Shown: piece after piece, positions 23,370 to 39,168 of the stretch
Layout of the letters: each line of letters begins with the position of its first letter
Numbering within the stretch: the stretch's first letter is position 1
DNA from: Tillus elongatus
Lineage: Eukaryota; Arthropoda; Insecta; Coleoptera; Cleridae
DNA length: 64,000 bases
Reading direction: 5' to 3'
NCBI GenBank assembly: GCA_964006375.1
Contig: OZ023270.1
Location: forward strand, 57,290,536-57,354,535
Position numbers and translations under genes: made by a program
Notes under the pieces: model-generated
Told to the model about the DNA's origin: nothing
What the model saw: only the letters and a program-made list of their open reading frames with translations
The model's database searches: none

Positions 23370-24602
23370 TTTTTTCAATTAATTAAAAATAATTTGGCTA
23401 AAACTTTTAACCAATGCTGCTTCGAAAATTAGCCAGGACACTTTTTTAACGAAGTCATTAAAAATATTTACAAAAAACTATTTTTTATGAAAATTCACTG
23501 AAAAATATTTTAATACAAAATGGCCGATATTTTCTATGAAAATTCGCCTAAAATTGTCTTTGACGAAAACAATAATAATAATATAAACAATTGTACAGTA
23601 TGCAAATACAAATAAGTCCTATGATTTGTGGAATATTCGGACATAATTTCGCAAAGATTGTTCTAAACATATTTGACACCTGAACAAAGAGTCTGTTGCA
23701 AACGTCACCCATCCAAGAACTGAGAGTGCCCGACGTTGCTTCAATTAAGGAAAGACGACACATATACAACAGGCGTCCCACGGTCGCCATTGGTTGAAAG
23801 TATTTGAAGAACCGCAAAAGATAGCAAACCTAAATTGGATATGAAACCTTTTGAGCCTCGATTGATTTAAAATAATTTCAAAATGGCGGAACTTCTGGAA
23901 ATACCGGAAATTGATATCAACTTGGTTATTTTAAATAGAATGAACATGTTTTTTTATGATTCTATGTTGAATTTTATGTTACATACCATTAACCTAATAC
24001 CTCAACTTAAAAAAAAAAGATAAAAAATATTTTGTCGAAACTCAAAAAAAAAAGAAAATTAAAAATGGAACTAACGAAAATAGAACAACAAAATGTGGGC
24101 AGTAGGAAGTCAAAGCACTTAAGTTGATTTCTTTTTGATTCAATTTTAAAAATGATTAACAGGCTGGTCTAAAAAAATTAAACGAGGTCAACACAAATGA
24201 CCAAAAAGTCACTTTTTAAATGGAACATCCTGTATGTTACAAGCTTGCTAGATGCAAAATTAAACTCTACAATAACCTGCACTAGCATTCCCTAGAACTA
24301 ATTCTCTAGGTTTTTGAGTTGATTGCATTTTTTTTAATTGGTTTGGCATGATCGCGAATTCAAGACCAGGAGAGGTAGCTTAAGCTAATTCAAATATAGT
24401 AGGCTTTGAAAAAAACTTATGCGGTCCTCCAAACACTTCTAACCAACAGCCGTGGGATACCCTCTATGTACTGCGCCGCCGAGGTAGCCACTCACATTTT
24501 CATTTCACAAGTTTTTAAAAATATCTAAGTTACCACGTCTGTCAATTTGAAGTTTCATCTGTCATTATTTTGTAAAAACAAATTGTCAGTTATATTTAAA
24601 AA
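23370..24602. other. AT-rich intronic DNA, no gene supported
   Basis: A minus-strand open stretch of 89 codons at 23548-23817 has no recognisable motif. Otherwise nothing stands out. Confidence 0.3.
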
Positions 24603-24640
24603 AGTTTATGAAAATCCACTACTATAAGGCACCAGCTGCG
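24603..24640 (+). mobile_element. Decayed Helentron-like 3' end
   Basis: GAAAATCCACTACTATAAGG followed by CACCAGCTGCGT resembles the family's subterminal repeat and hairpin with several changes. Confidence 0.5.
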
Positions 24641-24721
24641 TAGAACTTTTACTACTGGTCACATATGGTTCGCCCGTATATCACTTCACTGACTGAAGAG
24701 AGAGATTTTTGCGAATTTATT

Positions 24722-25240
24722 TTGCCAAGTAAAAGAATGACGACGAAGAGATTCCAAGTGACACTGAAGATGAAATTTCTACGAAAGATGATGAGTCCGA
24801 TAATGAAACAGATGAACCATTGAGGAAAAAGAGAAAAATATCTGAGTATGAAACAGATATTTCAAAACAATTTAAAAGATATAAAGAATATCGTAACAGT
24901 GTCATACAGAAATAGAATGAGAAAACTAGTATTGGAGCAATGAAGTCGAATCTAACTGCAAATTCAGTTTTAAATCAAATTGATTTTATCCTTAGTGATA
25001 AACAAAGGCTTATTAAACGGACACAATGCAAAAGATCAAATTATGACATTTAGGTGAAAGGAAAGAAAACGACACAAATAGTAAAATTGAAAAGGAAAAC
25101 AGCACAGAAGAATATAATAAAAATATTGATGATGATGATTTTTATTTGCAGTTACTAACAGAACTAATTTCTATGAAATCAGCTGCAGAATCCAATTCTA
25201 TTCAGTTAAGTACAAGGAAAAAGGAATAAAAATTGTTTGG
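24722..25240 (+). pseudogene. Processed pseudogene of AATF/Che-1 (Traube)
   Basis: The first frame gives an acidic stretch (DDEEIPSDTEDEIS), LRKKRKISEYETDISKQF, YKEYRNSVIQK, a stop where the family has Trp, NEKTS, then LNQIDFILSDKQRLIKRTQ and CKRSNYDI. After a frameshift come NIDDDDFYLQLLTELISMKS. This order (FxxYRNxxxQKWxxKT, QIDxILxDKxRLxxRTQxKRSxY, DDDDFYxQLLxELI) is that of AATF/Che-1, a nuclear protein of rRNA processing and transcription control. The Trp codon has become TAG and a one-base shift precedes DDDDFY. It has no introns and lies amid transposons, so it is a dead retrocopy. Similarity fades after 25230. Confidence 0.78.
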
Positions 25241-25448
25241 AAGGAAAAAGCCTTTTATTCAACACACCAAAAGATGTCAACCCCAAACATTTTGACGTTT
25301 AGGAACAATAAAGGAATATAAGACGTTCAAATGATAAACTCAGTAATTTTAGCTGGTCTATTTCAAATAAATGTTCTGCAAATATTTTCAAGTCAAGTGA
25401 AGTACATAGCTGTTAAAACGGAAACTTAGGACCTTGTTAAACACACTT

Positions 25449-25796
25449 ATTTTTTTCTTTAACATCGGTCTATTTCCGCGACTAGGGTTAACCACCGACG
25501 CCGAGAAGCAGTTTTACTCCTCTACCCTGGAAGTTTTGCAGAACCCTTGGCTTTCTGTAAAGAGGGTAAGGATTTTTCACGTGCCCGACAACGCATAGTA
25601 CACGGGACCGACAGCTTTACGCCACCTCCGAAGGACGGAACGTGCAGCTAATCAACTTCAAACACAATGCCACAACTTTGGTTGATGTTAATTTTACAGT
25701 ATGTACTAAAAAACTGAATGGAGAACCCTGGAAATCGATCACAGAGCCCTTGGGTCCAGAGGCATACGTTTTTTACAACTAGACCACAGAGGCTCT
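25449..25796 (-). mobile_element. tRNA-derived SINE, family A
   Basis: The minus strand begins AGAGCCTCTGTGGTCTAGTT (tRNA-like head with A box), runs through a body and ends GGAAATAGACCGATGTTAAAG plus A-rich tail. A 9-bp target duplication AACACACTT flanks it (25440-25448 and 25797-25805). The B box is degenerate. A second copy sharing head and tail is at 56453-56665. Confidence 0.78.
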
Positions 25797-26029
25797 AACA
25801 CACTTCTTTCAATATTTCTTGTCGTATTCGTTTCAGAATATTTGTTTGAAAATCACGAAGTTTAACGTTTATAGAACAAAAGCCATACAATTTTAAAAGG
25901 ATTTTTTTGGCACTTTCTGACCGATTCGCATTAAGAAAACTTACTCCGCGTCTGTAACACTTAATAGACTTTATTAACCACTATATAATATCTTGCTGCT
26001 GTGTCTTTTTTTTAACATATTTCAATTAT

Positions 26030-26245
26030 AATTTTTTTTCTTATACCACATAAAACTGAATTTTGGCATATGTCATATATTATATAGGACCACAGTGTGT
26101 ACCAAATTTGGTTATAATAACTTTCTTATTTCCGAAGTTACGAAATTTTACACAAAAAAAAACCCAAACGAACTTACACAAGTCATGTACTAAAGGAACA
26201 TGTGTGCCAATTCACAAGAATCAGCCCATTTCTTCTGAGTTAACG

Positions 26246-26306
<61 letters not shown>
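26030..26306 (-). mobile_element. Decayed Helentron-like fragment with TA array
   Basis: Body traces (ACCAAATTTGGTT, then TTTCCGAAGTTAC, AAACGAACTTA) precede a TA array at 26249-26306. Confidence 0.45.
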
Positions 26307-26308
<2 letters not shown>

Positions 26309-28182
26309 TATAGATAACAAATATACCAGAAACATAGAAACATTTTATTGTGGAGAAAAACGGACCATGTACATTAAATTTATGCGTCTTAATATTTAAA
26401 TGCCCTGTATAATTGACAGTGTAGAATATTTAGGGTTAAATAAGAAATAACATAGGAATTAAAACAAATACAGAACAATGGTTTCTTTTTTACTTGTAGT
26501 ACGTTTGAGTTCACTAAGCAAAAGTCGTTGGAATGCAATAGAACACAGAAAAATAGCCTTGTTTTTATTTATAGAGTTTTGATAAAAGATAGTGATTTTT
26601 ATTCTATCCTTAGACATTAAATAAATGTGTAGTAGTTAAGTTAAAAATATTTTTTTTGCCAGTTACCAATCATAAGAAAGACACACATAGTGTTCGTTAA
26701 TAGTGAAACGCAGGGATGGTTTTTTTGTTGTCGTTTCCAATAAGTGCAACGAACAAGAAGTTGGACAATGGAAAAACGTAGGGCCTATGAACTTTGTTTT
26801 ACCCAGGTGCAGCGAGAAGAGATTTTTTGTAACACAGGTGTAGATATTTAAGAAAATAGCGGCAGTACACCAGGACGATTTGTAAATGAACTGCGGCAAG
26901 AGAATCTTCATTCGATGACATACGGCGACAGTGTAAATGTGGTAATTGAGAATTGAGCGTATAATCTGCGAACAAGTGCATCATAATAAGATGATATTTA
27001 GTGCTGAAATGGGAAAAATATATATGAGCAACTGGCACGCGGTTTGTTAAGACCGTTTCAATATAAAATGGAAAGTAATTAGCAATTACAGGTAAGCTTT
27101 AAAATCCAAACAGTAGATCCAATGGAAAACAATTAGTACACATCCAATAGAAGAACCAATTAGACATCAATCAGTAAGTCGTTTTGGGATCTTTATCGTT
27201 ATGAATGTGCAGACCTTTTTCTATATTGTGTTTAGTTTTTAAGAATTTTCAGTCCCATTGATGATTTTTATGTATCTTTAGCTCACTAAGGGGGATATTA
27301 GACAAGTCCAAATCACTAGATCATAGTTAGTTAATTCATTGTTTCAAATAAGTTTGATTTGTATGATTTATCGACAATCAGTGATGATAATCTTGATATG
27401 GCTATGTTTTTATGGAAATTTTTGATTTAATCAACCAGTAATAAAACATACTAGCTTGTACTTACATAGTCTACTTAGTTTTGACCCAAATCACACAAAT
27501 AATAGTAATATGATAAAATAGGGCTATTTTCATTGTCAATTAAAAGTAAAATAAAAAAACTCAATTAAACATATTTTTTTTGAAATTTCTAAACACTCTG
27601 GATTAATAACATTTTCAAATAAGATATCATTCTTAGTTGAAGAAATTTTTTAAAATTTAAAAACTGCGATCATTTTAAGAGAGATTTTTTTTCGAGAATT
27701 CGCTAAAATTCGATCATTAAATATGGGTTTCAAACACCTCAATTCAGGATTGTTTGAAGAAATATAACAACTGCGATCTCTCTACTTAGATGGTTTGCTA
27801 AAAAGAGGATTAGTTCTGCAACTATATTTTGCTTCTAACTAAAATCATACTTCTAAAAGATGTTAAACTATTAACTAGATATATATTGCGTCAAAACATT
27901 CTAAAAACGAAAAATTTACTGCACATCTTCATCATTCTGTATACAACAGTAGATATATGGGTTATTCAAATATTGAGAGTTTATTTCAACGTATCAAAAA
28001 TATGAGTTGATTTTATGTTCTATTTATATATATGCATCAAACGATCCAAATCAACATGAGCCAGTCGTGATCAAATAAAAATACATATAAAGGGTCGTCA
28101 CTGCTTTAAAAATATATGTACTTCTGTTAAATAAACAGAAGGTTTTCACTAAGAATTTCCTGCTTAATGAACCCAAAAAAGT
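26307..28182. other. AT-rich intronic DNA, no gene seen
   Basis: A faint Helentron-like 5' palindrome (CGAGAATTCGCTAAAAT) occurs near 27655-27715. Otherwise there is nothing I can name. Confidence 0.3.
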
Positions 28183-28234
28183 CTGGACGTAGCAAGGGCG
28201 TTACGGTTACGAATTTTCATAACATTTTTTTTCG
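28183..28234 (-). mobile_element. Helentron-like 3' end relic
   Basis: CTGGACGTAGCAAGGGCGTT with GAATTTTCAT is the inverted 3' end with the hairpin partly lost. Confidence 0.5.
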
Positions 28235-28857
28235 ATCAAAAAATTGCAGTCAATTGCAGTTAATAATACAAGAAATTCATTTGCCCAAGGAAAGCAAGTA
28301 ACGAGTAAAACACATATTTAACAACTAGTAGACACATTTTTTGCAATATTTGGTCTTCGTAAATCTATTTCGCCTCAGAATATTTGTTTAAACATTATTA
28401 AATATGACATTTCGTCGGTACTATTCCAAACTACTGCCAAAATACCACAGAAAATGTCAGTTTAAAATGCATCTTCTGCAAATATCTTAGTCAAATAAAA
28501 GAGCGTAACAGCCGAAACAAAAATTTTATAGATCTTGCTAGATATATCTAATACAATATTTACTCTTCATAAACTGCATCAATTGTGTGATCTTTATTTG
28601 AAAACCACCAATATTGACGTTTAATATAACAAAACAATCATTTGTTGGTTGCTTTGTGGTTGCCGACTTACCGTCTATTCTAAAGCCGTTATTCAATTTT
28701 CGGTTTGACTACCTTGTAAATCACTGTTGGTTTAATATTCTAAAACAAAATGACTAGAAAACTATATCTGGCTCTATGAGCTAAATTGCTTTGTCCAAAA
28801 AGTGAATATAAAAATAATAGCATACTTATTATATTTGTATCTCATAAGTTGTGTAAA

Positions 28858-29879
<1,022 letters not shown>

Positions 29880-29881
29880 CT

Positions 29882-30073
29882 ACGCCGTTGGATTACTTTT
29901 TATGGGGACACTTAAAAAATATAATACCAGATACCCAGTTGTATCTCTGGAAGATTTGAGCTTTCAGAACTCTTAAACGAAGATGCATAAAGAGGGACAT
30001 TGGCAATATCAACCGGCGAGTCAATTTATGCATAGAAAGGAACGGTGATTTAATCGAACATCTGGTATAAAAT
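29882..30073 (+). pseudogene. Mariner-like transposase C-terminal fragment
   Basis: The frame reads [14 protein letters not shown], then (after an in-frame stop) AFRTLKRRCIKRDI and NLCIERNGDLIEHL with a stop. PLDxFLWGxLK followed by CxxxxGxxxEHL is the end of many insect mariner/Tc1-type transposases, including the last catalytic-acid region. Only the final 60 or so residues remain. Confidence 0.7.
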
Positions 30074-30437
30074 AGAATAGGCACTAAAACCATTATTTTA
30101 AGTTTGCTTTAGTTTTCGTATGCATAGGTATATATAATTTTCTTAAATATTTTGTCATTGTTTCAATTGATGCTATTATAAATTTCATGTTCTCTATGCT
30201 TTAAATTAAAACAGAAATTGTTACACAGCTAATGCGTTTTTCATACGAATATTACGAATTTCGGCAATATCGTCGCTATTTCTGAACGCAAACCCATTAA
30301 GGTGTACATCAATGAAATCAGCGCAAGAAGACATATCTCATGGACTTAAAAACAAATATGGCGTCCATGTGGAAAAAGAAAGTAGAAGATGTTCTAAAAA
30401 AACCGAAACGTTGCACAACAAATTTGATATGCTAGTA
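30074..30437. other. AT-rich DNA, nothing recognised
   Basis: Between the mariner fragment and the SINE target duplicate; no feature seen. Confidence 0.3.
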
Positions 30438-30449
30438 ATCTTATAGATG

Positions 30450-30659
30450 GTAAAAAAGGTAAGATGCTTACTGACAATTAGGCCATTGCTGACCCTTTTT
30501 GCTCATCTAAACTAACCTACCCTCCACCTTGAGCTCGATCTCAACGACGACAGTGATTTTTGAAAAATCATCCGCCGCCGGTGAGGCACGAACCGTCGAC
30601 CCCCCGAGTCCATATTGGAAGGTCTGAATCGACTTTCCCGCACGGCCACGGAGGCGCTT
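30450..30659 (-). mobile_element. tRNA-derived SINE, family B, with 12-bp target duplication
   Basis: The minus strand begins AAGCGCCTCCGTGGCCGTGC, has a long tRNA head (A box TGGCCGTGCGGGA, B box GGTTCGTGCCT), then a body through ATCGAGCTCAAGGTGGAGGG, ending near ATCTTACC and a short tail. ATCTTATAGATG is repeated exactly at 30438-30449 and 30660-30671. The extra bases between the boxes resemble a class II (Ser/Leu) tRNA. Confidence 0.85.
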
Positions 30660-30888
30660 ATCTTATAGATGAATCAGTGCTCTGAAGAAGTAAAAACCGC
30701 ATCTTCATACGACGAGTAATAAAAAAAGTTATGACTGGCGGAAGAAAAGCTCAGGAACTAAAGTGGGTAGCTCAAATTTTCTTTCGCCAGTTAATTAAGG
30801 GAAGAAATAGGCAACTTTGCTCCAATCTAACCGAGCTCGTATCTCTCACCGTTTCCGAGATCCCAATGGTGAGCTTCGAATTTGACTC

Positions 30889-31870
<982 letters not shown>

Positions 31871-32960
31871 CTGGACGCAGCAAGTGCGTTATGGTCGTGA
31901 ATTTTCATAAAAATGTTTTTATTGCAAATATGTGTGTTTTCTTTTTAAGAAACCACGCATCAATTTTGGTTACCAGTATAACCTATATAGTAAAAACAAT
32001 GTGCCATGTTTCATAAAAATAACTTTATTGTGTGAAAATGTACAAAAATTTCCAAAAGTAAACTTAAAGTGTTCCCGGAAAAACTCGTTTCTTGGTCAAC
32101 CTTATAGGTTAATAGCAAATTGGGCTATTCAAATATGAAGCATTTGATCAAAATGCGCTACCATAACGCATTTGCTGCATTCAGAATTTCTTTTCTTACA
32201 AACATGCATTATATTTCGATGGAACATGCAATAACATAAGGCGTGTTTGATTAAAAAAAAAGAAAATTTGTATCGCCAACGACTTATGGGCCACCTGTGA
32301 TTGTAGAAATATTTTTTAAGATGTAGCTCAAGACACCCTAAAATTAATACATACAAATTGTTTTCATATCTTGTATAATAACGGATATATTGACCTTTAT
32401 TGATTTTTTACGAAAATTCGACAAAAATTATATACCATTAAACGATAAACTCTATAGCTAAGGCTACTGCCAAGCATCAGAGAAAGGGTCTATTTGAAAT
32501 GAATTTTCTGGAAACATTTTAGTAAAATGAAGGACAATGACGGTTGAAACTAAGACTTCAGGGTTTGTAAAACATCCTTCTTGAGACATTTGATTTCCAT
32601 AGCCCGTATTAGATTGAAGTTATTTGCCTAAATGTTGCCGATTTTGACGTTTTAAATCGCAACTTTGACGTTTTGAGGAAAACCCCAATTTATTTTTCTT
32701 TAAATGCCTATACCTTTTTGGTCTTTTGACCTACCTAGCTAAATTTTGGCAGGTAACTTACCTATACCCACGTGCCAAATCTGGTTGCACTTACTTTGTT
32801 AATTCCGGAAATATATTTGTTTTTCAAAAGAAAACACAAAATGTTCCGGCAAAACCTGGGCAGATTTCCCTGGCTAACGAACTTATCCAAGCCATTTGGA
32901 AAATGAATTTATTCACCAAATTCTCCTCATTAGTGAATTTTTTAAAGAAAATTAACTAAA
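31871..32960 (-). mobile_element. Helentron-like element that has lost its TA array
   Basis: The 3' end (CTGGACGCAGCAAGTGCG, 31871) through the body to the 5' foldback (CCTCATTAGTGAATTTT, ending near 32960) is present. The TA array and the adjoining 5' flank are deleted. The facing internal 3' end lies near 32150-32190. Confidence 0.72.
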
Positions 32961-33097
32961 AATGCAAAGTATGTTTAGAAAAAGTGGAAGAGTCCCAGCC
33001 TATATATAAACTATGAAATAAACAATAGAGAATAGACGCAACAATAGTGCATATTTTACTTTCAATGCTTAAAACAAGCTTTAGACAGAATATTTCG

Positions 33098-34735
<1,638 letters not shown>

Positions 34736-35074
34736 AATAAGTGGTTTAAACACAAGTTTAATAGTGTGCTGTGGAAGTAACGGTACTGCGAGTAGCGTCT
34801 CCATCTAAATAATCGAGATTTACAAACGTCATTTACATGTGAGAGCTGCAGATTATGGTCAAGACGTAATCCCAGATACCCAGGATTTTCACATATAATT
34901 AACTTATTTAAAATTATCGTTACATTATGTTTTGTACCAACAAACATACATTTACTCGGGTCAAAGATGAGATGCCTAAGATAATGCTCTCGATTTTAAT
35001 TTAATTTAATAATATATTTGTATTAAGTGGTTGAGTAACATACGTGGTAAGATTTTCGCTAAAAAACTTTATTG

Positions 35075-35118
35075 AGCCTGACTATAGTTTCGCTATTACA
35101 ATAGCTTCATCAGAGACT
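35075..35118 (-). ncRNA. Hammerhead ribozyme motif, second family
   Basis: The minus strand has CTGATGA (35113-35107), GAAA (35091-35088) and GTC (35082-35080). Stem II is GCTATT/AATAGC around GT, stem III AC/GT around TATA, stem I five pairs (AGTCT with AGGCT). The core is fully consensus. Confidence 0.75.
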
Positions 35119-35170
35119 ACTGGATAAAACTGAGATGCAGTTTCTATTGCATCTCAATTTTATCCAGTAG

Positions 35171-35212
35171 TATCTGATGAAGCTATTGTAATGGCGAAGC
35201 CATAGTCAGATT
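35171..35212 (+). ncRNA. Hammerhead ribozyme motif, second family, mutated copy
   Basis: CTGATGA (35174-35180) and GTC (35205-35207) are intact. GAAA reads GAAG (35196-35199), so the last A-U pair becomes G-U. Activity may be reduced. Confidence 0.6.
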
Positions 35213-35265
35213 AAATAAAGTTGTTTAGTGAACATCTAGCCATGTGCGTTACTCGACCAATTGTA

Positions 35266-35654
35266 ATAGATTGTCATCAAGTATCGGCTGAATCAATTCA
35301 TGTTTGTGTTAAGCGAAATATATATCTGGTCATCGTCAGCATAACAGTGAAGAACTACTAACTGAAAAATTCTGTTTACGTCAGCAATAATTCAATTCGA
35401 AATAATAGCGCCAAGTATGTATCACTTAGAGACATCTGATGTTTAATAATGAAAGTCAAAAATTCAAACTATGTACCTTGGAGTTGGAGAGGATTGATGA
35501 AATAGCTCTAAAATCATTGCAGAAGACTTCCTGAAATACCGTGGGATGTTTAACCCAACTAAAAGCTTTTACTCATACCAAGGATAATCAAGGTACTTAC
35601 TTTACCTTGACCACGCTAATCAAGGATATAATTTCGACCGATAAAAGAACAGTT
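35266..35654. other. Intronic DNA, nothing recognised
   Basis: No coding or repeat signal supported. Confidence 0.3.
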
Positions 35655-35795
35655 TAATGGGTGAAGATTTAAACATGTGATGAGCACTGATAAGTACAAT
35701 TTGGAGAACCCAATTCATCACAATATACTTTTCAAACTTAACCATCGTTTCGCTAACAAAGGTAGTGCTCGGGAACCAGAGGGATGAAATTTATT
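35655..35795 (-). mobile_element. Decayed PLE terminal repeat
   Basis: The minus strand shows the tail (CCAAATTGTACTTATCAGTG, then TCATCACATG) and a damaged hammerhead (TTTGTTAGCGAAACGATGG present, CTGATGA box lost). Confidence 0.6.
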
Positions 35796-36780
35796 CTGTC
35801 TGAAAACTGTATGTTAATCAATTGAGTTCTCCAAATTATACTTAATACACTTTCGGCATTTTTGAAAGCTAGCTCTATATATGAAATAAAAGCTTCTACG
35901 AATTCAGCCAGTTGCATATTGATGACATTCTTTCCGATTTTTGAAGGAAATGATAGCAGACTTGTATTTATGAAATAGCCTAAACAGGACAGATAATTAC
36001 TTTTAGACAGAGGAATGCCAATAGATTCAGGTAGAAGGTCTAGGCGTGGCAAGTACAAAAGCAGTACAAAAGTCAATGGATAATGGATAACTGCAGCATT
36101 TTACCAATAAATATAGTATTCCAGTAAACACCTTTATTCTAGAATCGTCTACAGGACAACTTTCCGAAGTTTTTAGCAGCTTTCTGAAAACACCTTGTAT
36201 AAAAACTAAACACAATGTGCCTGGTTAGAGTCAACAGAAGATAATGAATTAAGTTATCACAATTAACAATATCCCTAAACAATATTTCATAATAATGTAT
36301 CTAATCGCTTGAATACTAATGGTTATTATAGTAAATGTAAACAATTAACATATGTTACACCCGGAATCTCATTGTATGAATCAGCAATAACTTTGCTAAC
36401 GTCACAGTATAAACAATGCGATCGTGGTTGAGACACATTAATATATTAGTCTAGCAATTACCTCTAATTTTACTATTACAATCTATAAATAAAACTGCAT
36501 ATTTTAAGAATCACTGCTGCGTGCAAACTATGAGATCGGTTACTACATAATTTCTCTATTAAGGCGTCACTCGGGAGGTCCTAAGAACGATTGAATTTTA
36601 ATGGTATTTTTCGTTACATATCTTTGTTGATTAAAACATTTATGTCGGTTTGGCTAAACCTGGCTAAATTTTAATCAACGATAAAATTTATTAATAACAT
36701 TTCGAATCAATGTAAATTCGAAGCTTGTGTTTGATTATCTATCGTTAATTAACTTTTTTTTGATTAAAACTAAATAAAAC
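35796..36780. other. Intronic DNA, no gene supported
   Basis: A minus-strand open stretch (35753-36076, 107 codons) begins inside the PLE relic region and has no motif I recognise. Confidence 0.3.
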
Positions 36781-37873
36781 TCTAGACGCAGCAAGTGCGT
36801 TATGGAAGTGAAGTTTCATAAAAATGTTGTTAATTACAAATATATCGCTCTAATGCGAGCAGGCATCAATTTGGTTACCGGTATAACCTATATAGTAGGA
36901 ACAATGTACCGTATTTTATCAAAATAATTATTTGACAAGGTACAAAAATGTTTTGAAAATAAACTTTAAATGTTTCTGAGAAAACTGGTCTCCTAGCCAA
37001 TGAACCTTAGGTTAATAGCAAATTGAGTTACTGAAATTTGAAACATTTAATGAAAATTCGCTACCAAAACGCCCTTGCCGCATTTATACAAAAATTTTCC
37101 GAAAATAAAGTTAAATGTTGGTTTCCTAACCACAAAACTTACGTTAATAGCAAATTGAGTTATTGAAATTTGAAGGATTTAATGAACATTCGCTAACAAA
37201 ACGCACTTACTGCGTCCAGATTTATTTCTTACAAACATGCATAATATTCTGATAAAAAATGCTAAAATGCAGTCACGAATTTGTTCTACGAAAATTAGCT
37301 AAAAATTATAGACCGTTAAACCAAAAACTTCACTAAACCCACAGCGAAAGCATCAACTTAACTAAACCGAGAGCCAAAGCATCAGAGAAAGGGTCTATTT
37401 GAAATGAATTTTATGTAAATATTTTAATAAAATGAAGGTCAATGACGGTTGAATCTGAAACTTAAGGGTTCGCAGAACACTCTTCTTGCAACATTTTCTT
37501 TTCACAATCCGTATTTGTTTGACGTTCTTTGCCTAAACATTGCCAATTTTGACGTTTTAAATTGCGAGTTTGACGTTTTGAGGAAAACTCCAAAATGTGT
37601 TCCTTTAGCTGCCCGTAACTTTTTGTCCTTAAACTTAGAGACCTAAATTTTGGTACGTGATTCACTCTTTATAATACAAATACGCGTATCAAATTTCGTT
37701 GCCCCCACTTTGTTATTTCCGGAGATATAATTTTTTTTAGAAAGAAAACACAAAATTTTCCGCGAAAACCTGGTCAGATTTTCCTGGCCAACGAACTTCT
37801 CCAAGCCACTTGCAAATGAAGGCACTCACCAAATTTGATTAAGATCGGTCCATTATTTTTTGAGTTATCGGTA

Positions 37874-37972
<99 letters not shown>

Positions 37973-38013
37973 TGGTCTCCCCATTAGTGAATTTTTTAAA
38001 GAAAATTCACTAA
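36781..38013 (-). mobile_element. Helentron-like element inserted in another copy
   Basis: The 3' end (TAGACGCAGCAAGTGCG), a repeated facing 3' end near 37069 and 37190, body, TA array (37876-37967) and 5' foldback ending TTCACTAA at 38013. Immediately right of it the body of a second copy begins mid-sequence. Confidence 0.68.
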
Positions 38014-39018
<1,005 letters not shown>

Positions 39019-39081
39019 AAGCGAGTAAGAAACTCTTTCAAAAAGTATTTTTTTAAATTTTATGTAATATAATATAATATA

Positions 39082-39082
<1 letters not shown>

Positions 39083-39164
<82 letters not shown>
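39083..39164. repeat. (TA)n microsatellite
   Basis: Preceded by several AATAT units, without Helentron-like flanks. Confidence 0.92.

Positions 39165-39168
<4 letters not shown>

Larger units (their letters stand above)
35027..35260. mobile_element. Head-to-head inverted pair of hammerhead-bearing terminal repeats
   Basis: Two arms of about 110 bp (35027-35139 and 35148-35260) face each other around an 8-nt loop (35140-35147). Each carries a hammerhead pointing outward, followed by TAAAGTT-TTTAG and GTTACTC tails. There is no coding sequence between them. Confidence 0.78.

Noticed and set aside
23548..23817. 89-codon minus-strand frame with a hydrophobic end
   Set aside because: No motif, no promoter or splice signals; length is within chance for this composition.
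35753..36076. 107-codon minus-strand frame
   Set aside because: It runs into a decayed PLE terminal repeat and shows no protein motif.
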